NCBI GenBank assembly: GCA_902825775.1
Contig: CADECF010000002.1
Coordinates: forward strand, 62,001-126,000
Direction of reading: 5' to 3'
DNA length: 64,000 bases
Source of the DNA: an uncultured Lysobacteraceae bacterium
Lineage (GTDB): Bacteria; Pseudomonadota; Gammaproteobacteria; Xanthomonadales; Xanthomonadaceae
Position numbers and translations under genes: made by a program. Positions within the stretch are counted from its first letter, which is position 1. Every line of letters starts with the position of its first letter. Below are positions 61,457 to 64,000 of the stretch, piece by piece. Under the pieces are notes generated by a model. The model was not told the origin of the DNA. It saw only the letters and a list, made by a program, of their open reading frames with translations, and did not search any database.

Positions 61457-63200
61457 TGAAAGGCGATTCGCCGCAGGCCTGTTGCTTGCGGGCCTGTTCT
61501 TTTCGTCTTTCGCCTTCGCCGACGCCCGCCGCGAACAGCCGCCATCGCATCCCGACGGCGCCGCTATCGCCAGCGCCCACACCCTGGCCACGGCAGCGGG
61601 CGTGCAGATGCTGCGCCAGGGCGGCAACGCCTTCGATGCGGCCATCGCCACTTCGGCTGCGCTCTCGGTGGTCGAACCGATCAGCAGCGGTTTGGGCGGC
61701 GGCGGCTTCTTCCTGTTGCACGACGCCAAGACCGGCAAGGACGTATTCGTCGATGCGCGCGAGACCGCACCCGCGGCCGCCAAGCCGGAGGAATACTTGC
61801 TGGAGAACGGCGATTTCAACCGCGACCGTGCCGAGAACGGGCCGTGGGCCGCCGGCATTCCGGGCCTGCCTGCGGCCTTCGTCCACATGGCCGACAAGTA
61901 CGGAAGACTGCCGCTCAAGACCACGCTCGCGCCGGCGATCAAGCTCGCGCGCGAAGGTTTTCCGGTCTATGCCCGCCTGGTACGTGGTTACGCATCGCGC
62001 CGTGCGGTGATGGAGCGCTATCCGGGTACGCGAGCGGTGTTCCTCGTCAACGGCGCGTCGCTGAAAGAAGGCGACATCTTCAAGCAGCCCGACCTGGCGC
62101 GCACGCTCGAAACGCTGGCCGCGAAAGGCCGCGATGGTTTCTACCGCGGCGAAGTCGCCGAGAAACTGCTCGCCGGCGTCGCCGCCGAAGGCGGGCGCTG
62201 GACCGCGCAGGAGCTGGCCGGCTACCGCGTGCGCGAACGCGAACCGATCAGTTTCCAATATCGCGGCTGGCGCGTCGTCACCTCGCCGCCGCCGTCGTCG
62301 GGCGGCATCGCGCTGGCGGAAATGCTGCAGATCCTGCAGGGATGGGATCTGCGCAAACTCGATCCGGCGCACCGCATCCATCTCACGGTCGAAGCGATGC
62401 GCCGCGCGTTCCGCGACCGCACTTTCTATCTCGGCGATCCGGATTTCGTGAAGATCCCGCAGCGCGTGCTGTCCAGTCTCGATTACGCCGCGGGACTGCG
62501 CGCCACCATCCATCCCGACAAGGCGACGCCCAGCGATCTGCTGTCGGGCGAAGAGACGCCGCTCGAAGACGAGGAGACCACGCACTTCTCGATCATCGAC
62601 GCCGACGGCAACCGCGTCGCCGCCACCCAGACCGTGAACCTGACTTACGGATCGGGCCTGATCCCGCCCGGCACCGGCGTCCTGCTGAACGACGAGATGG
62701 ATGATTTCGCGCTCAAGCCCGGCACGCCGAATGCTTTCGGCGTGATGGGTTACGACGCCAACGCGCCCAAGCCGGGCAAGCGGATGCTCAGTTCGATGAC
62801 GCCGACGTTCATGGAATCGCCCGACCGCGTCGCCGTGCTCGGCACGCCCGGCGGCAGCCGCATCATCACGATGGTCCTGCTGGGCGTGCTGGGTTACGAC
62901 GACGGCCTGGATGCGCAGGCCGTGGCGGCGCTGCCGCGCTACCACCACCAGTGGATGCCGGACGAGATCGAGGCCGAAAGCGGCGCGATCGCACCGGCGG
63001 TCGCGACGGAACTAAAGGCCATGGGCCACGGTCTGGACTTGCCGGGCGACGAGGCTGCGGGCGGACGCGGTTCCAGCCATGTCTGGGGCAACCTCCAGAC
63101 CGTGCTCTGGGATCGCAAAACCAATACCCTGTCCACCGGCAGCGACCCGCGCAATACGGTCGGGCGGGGCGAGGTGCTGGAAGCCGTCAAAGCGAAGTAA
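61449..63200 (+). CDS. ggt: Gamma-glutamyltransferase (glutathione hydrolase)
   Basis: A 583-residue periplasmic enzyme that cleaves gamma-glutamyl bonds. Signal peptide (RRFAAGLLLAGLFFSSFAFA, about 5-24), large subunit with LRQGGNAFDAAIATSAAL and SGLGGGGFFL, and the autoprocessing nucleophile Thr in ETTHFSIIDADGN (about 376). The small subunit has GSGLIPPGTGVLLNDEMDDF and GTPGGSRIITMVL. Full length. The ATG lies inside the end of the MITE-like repeat; no later Met could give a signal peptide. Confidence 0.94.
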   Translation: MTAERRFAAGLLLAGLFFSSFAFADARREQPPSHPDGAAIASAHTLATAAGVQMLRQGGNAFDAAIATSAALSVVEPISSGLGGGGFFLLHDAKTGKDVFVDARETAPAAAKPEEYLLENGDFNRDRAENGPWAAGIPGLPAAFVHMADKYGRLPLKTTLAPAIKLAREGFPVYARLVRGYASRRAVMERYPGTRAVFLVNGASLKEGDIFKQPDLARTLETLAAKGRDGFYRGEVAEKLLAGVAAEGGRWTAQELAGYRVREREPISFQYRGWRVVTSPPPSSGGIALAEMLQILQGWDLRKLDPAHRIHLTVEAMRRAFRDRTFYLGDPDFVKIPQRVLSSLDYAAGLRATIHPDKATPSDLLSGEETPLEDEETTHFSIIDADGNRVAATQTVNLTYGSGLIPPGTGVLLNDEMDDFALKPGTPNAFGVMGYDANAPKPGKRMLSSMTPTFMESPDRVAVLGTPGGSRIITMVLLGVLGYDDGLDAQAVAALPRYHHQWMPDEIEAESGAIAPAVATELKAMGHGLDLPGDEAAGGRGSSHVWGNLQTVLWDRKTNTLSTGSDPRNTVGRGEVLEAVKAK

Positions 63201-63205
63201 CTCGT

Positions 63206-63298
63206 TTTGTAGAGCGGAGCTTGCTCCGCTGCTCTTGATTCTCGAATGGCGACGCGACGGTAAAGCAAAAAGCAGCGGAGCAAGCTCCGCTCTACAAA
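63206..63298. repeat. Palindromic repeat, GTAGAGCGGAGCTTGCTCCGCT type
   Basis: Arms at about 63206-63234 and 63271-63298, each itself a hairpin (GCGGAGC-TT-GCTCCGC), with a 36-bp spacer. It resembles the GTAG-headed REP families of Stenotrophomonas/Xanthomonas. It lies just after ggt. Confidence 0.85.
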
Positions 63299-63317
63299 GA
63301 TCAAAGGCGCAGCGTGC

Positions 63318-63899
63318 ATGGCGGACAACGATAAGAAACCGATCGCGCACCTGGTACCTGCGATCCTGACCGGCGCTGCGGCGCTGATCGCATCGCTGAC
63401 AGCGGTCTACGTCAACGTGCGCGGCGACAAGGCTGCGGACAAGACGCAGGCCGTGGTCGCGGCGCAGAAGGACGATGTGGTCGCTACGGACAAACCGCTG
63501 CCGCCGTTGCCATCGGATAGATTGCAGTTGCATTTGGACCGCATCGCCGTGGAGCACGACGGTTCGATCGGCACTACCGATTGGCGCTTTGCGGTGGAAG
63601 CCGATGGCCAGCCGCTGTTCGTATTCCAACAGGACGACCTGGACGACACCGGCGGCCGCAATATCGTCAACCCGAAAGACATACAGGCCGTGCTGCGCCT
63701 GCCCGCCGGTCAGCGCGGCAAATTGACGATCAAGGGCTGGCGCGGCAGCCGGCTGCGGCTGATCGAAGGCGATGCCGACGTGACCGGCGAGGGCGCGGTC
63801 GGCGACGGCGCGCTGGCGCCGATTCCGGTCAAAGCCATGAAAGACAGCGCGGGCGCATTCGTGTTCTATTTTTCGGCGAATCGCCAGAACGCTGAATAA
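63318..63899 (+). CDS. Hypothetical membrane-anchored protein
   Basis: A 193-residue protein with one N-terminal helix (AHLVPAILTGAAALIASLTA, about 10-29) and a periplasmic beta-rich domain. No family recognised. Its C-terminus is ordinary. It starts 20 bp after the palindromic repeat. Confidence 0.65.
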   Translation: MADNDKKPIAHLVPAILTGAAALIASLTAVYVNVRGDKAADKTQAVVAAQKDDVVATDKPLPPLPSDRLQLHLDRIAVEHDGSIGTTDWRFAVEADGQPLFVFQQDDLDDTGGRNIVNPKDIQAVLRLPAGQRGKLTIKGWRGSRLRLIEGDADVTGEGAVGDGALAPIPVKAMKDSAGAFVFYFSANRQNAE

Positions 63900-63948
63900 C
63901 GTCCGCCATACCCCGTGGTTAACGCGGCTAGGCGCTAGAATCGGTGCC

Positions 63949-64000
63949 ATGAAGCTCTGGTCCCTGCTCGGAAATTCCCAGAAGCTGGACGGCGGCGCCA
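63949..64000 (+). CDS. MBL-fold metallo-hydrolase, cut by the window end
   Basis: Only 17 codons are inside the window: MKLWSLLGNSQKLDGGA. This start is characteristic of a metallo-beta-lactamase-fold hydrolase in xanthomonads. The domain itself lies beyond 64000. Confidence 0.6.
   Translation, partial: MKLWSLLGNSQKLDGGA

Overview
The window is high-GC DNA from a gammaproteobacterium that looks like a member of the Xanthomonadales (Lysobacter/Luteimonas/Pseudoxanthomonas type). Grounds for this are the housekeeping block mutY - AsmA-like - ftsY / rsmD - coaD - lipoprotein - yfhL-type ferredoxin - ggt, the palindromic intergenic repeats, and the general protein style. The assignment is inference from sequence character; no search was run.

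Layout. (1) 1-1980: edge of an integrated element, with an AlpA-type regulator, two unrecognised proteins and an array of TTCG-N5-CGAA palindromes. (2) 1994-11660: a complete cbb3 cytochrome oxidase operon (ccoNOQP, a small membrane protein, ccoG, ccoH, ccoI, ccoS) followed by a TauE/SafE-like copper-type membrane protein and a VIT1/CCC1 Fe/Mn transporter. Nearly every junction is an overlapping ATGA or GTGA. (3) 11878-19680: a dormancy/hypoxia block with a BON-domain protein, an RNA-type metallo-beta-lactamase protein, a broken P-type ATPase, a coiled-coil periplasmic protein, a VTT/DedA-like protein, two GNAT acetyltransferases, a tandem universal stress protein and a Crp/Fnr regulator. (4) 19713-26121: accessory genes, including an amidohydrolase followed by an integron-type attC-like site, an ArsN2-like acetyltransferase, a histidine kinase, a beta-propeller sensor without an output domain and an unusual CsrA. 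(5) 26269-36409: a three-gene surface operon (about 2000-residue DUF11/OmpA protein, about 1230-residue outer-membrane barrel, small secreted protein), with a response regulator next to it. (6) 37971-54099: hybrid kinase and response regulator, alcohol dehydrogenase, a second universal stress protein, hemN, a true FNR with Fe-S cysteines, quinol-type NO reductase, a small CCGGCGG protein, nnrS, a SirB2-like protein, an alternative oxidase, and lipoprotein NirK with a heme c tail plus nirV and a SCO protein. (7) 54334 to the end: tRNA-Phe and housekeeping genes with several families of palindromic repeats.

How it fits together. Sixteen FNR/DNR-type boxes (TTGAT/C-N4-A/GTCAA; ten fully match this consensus two-fold and six carry one mismatch) sit in front of genes in regions 2, 3 and 6. 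At least eight lie exactly 22 bp from a plausible -10 hexamer, the geometry of an FNR class II promoter. The island therefore reads as one oxygen/NO regulon: high-affinity respiration by cbb3 oxidase, nitrite to NO to N2O by NirK and qNor, NO protection by NnrS and AOX, anaerobic heme synthesis by HemN, and stress or dormancy functions (USPs, GNATs, BON, MBL, ADH). Nitrate reductase and N2O reductase are not in the window, so only partial denitrification is visible here.
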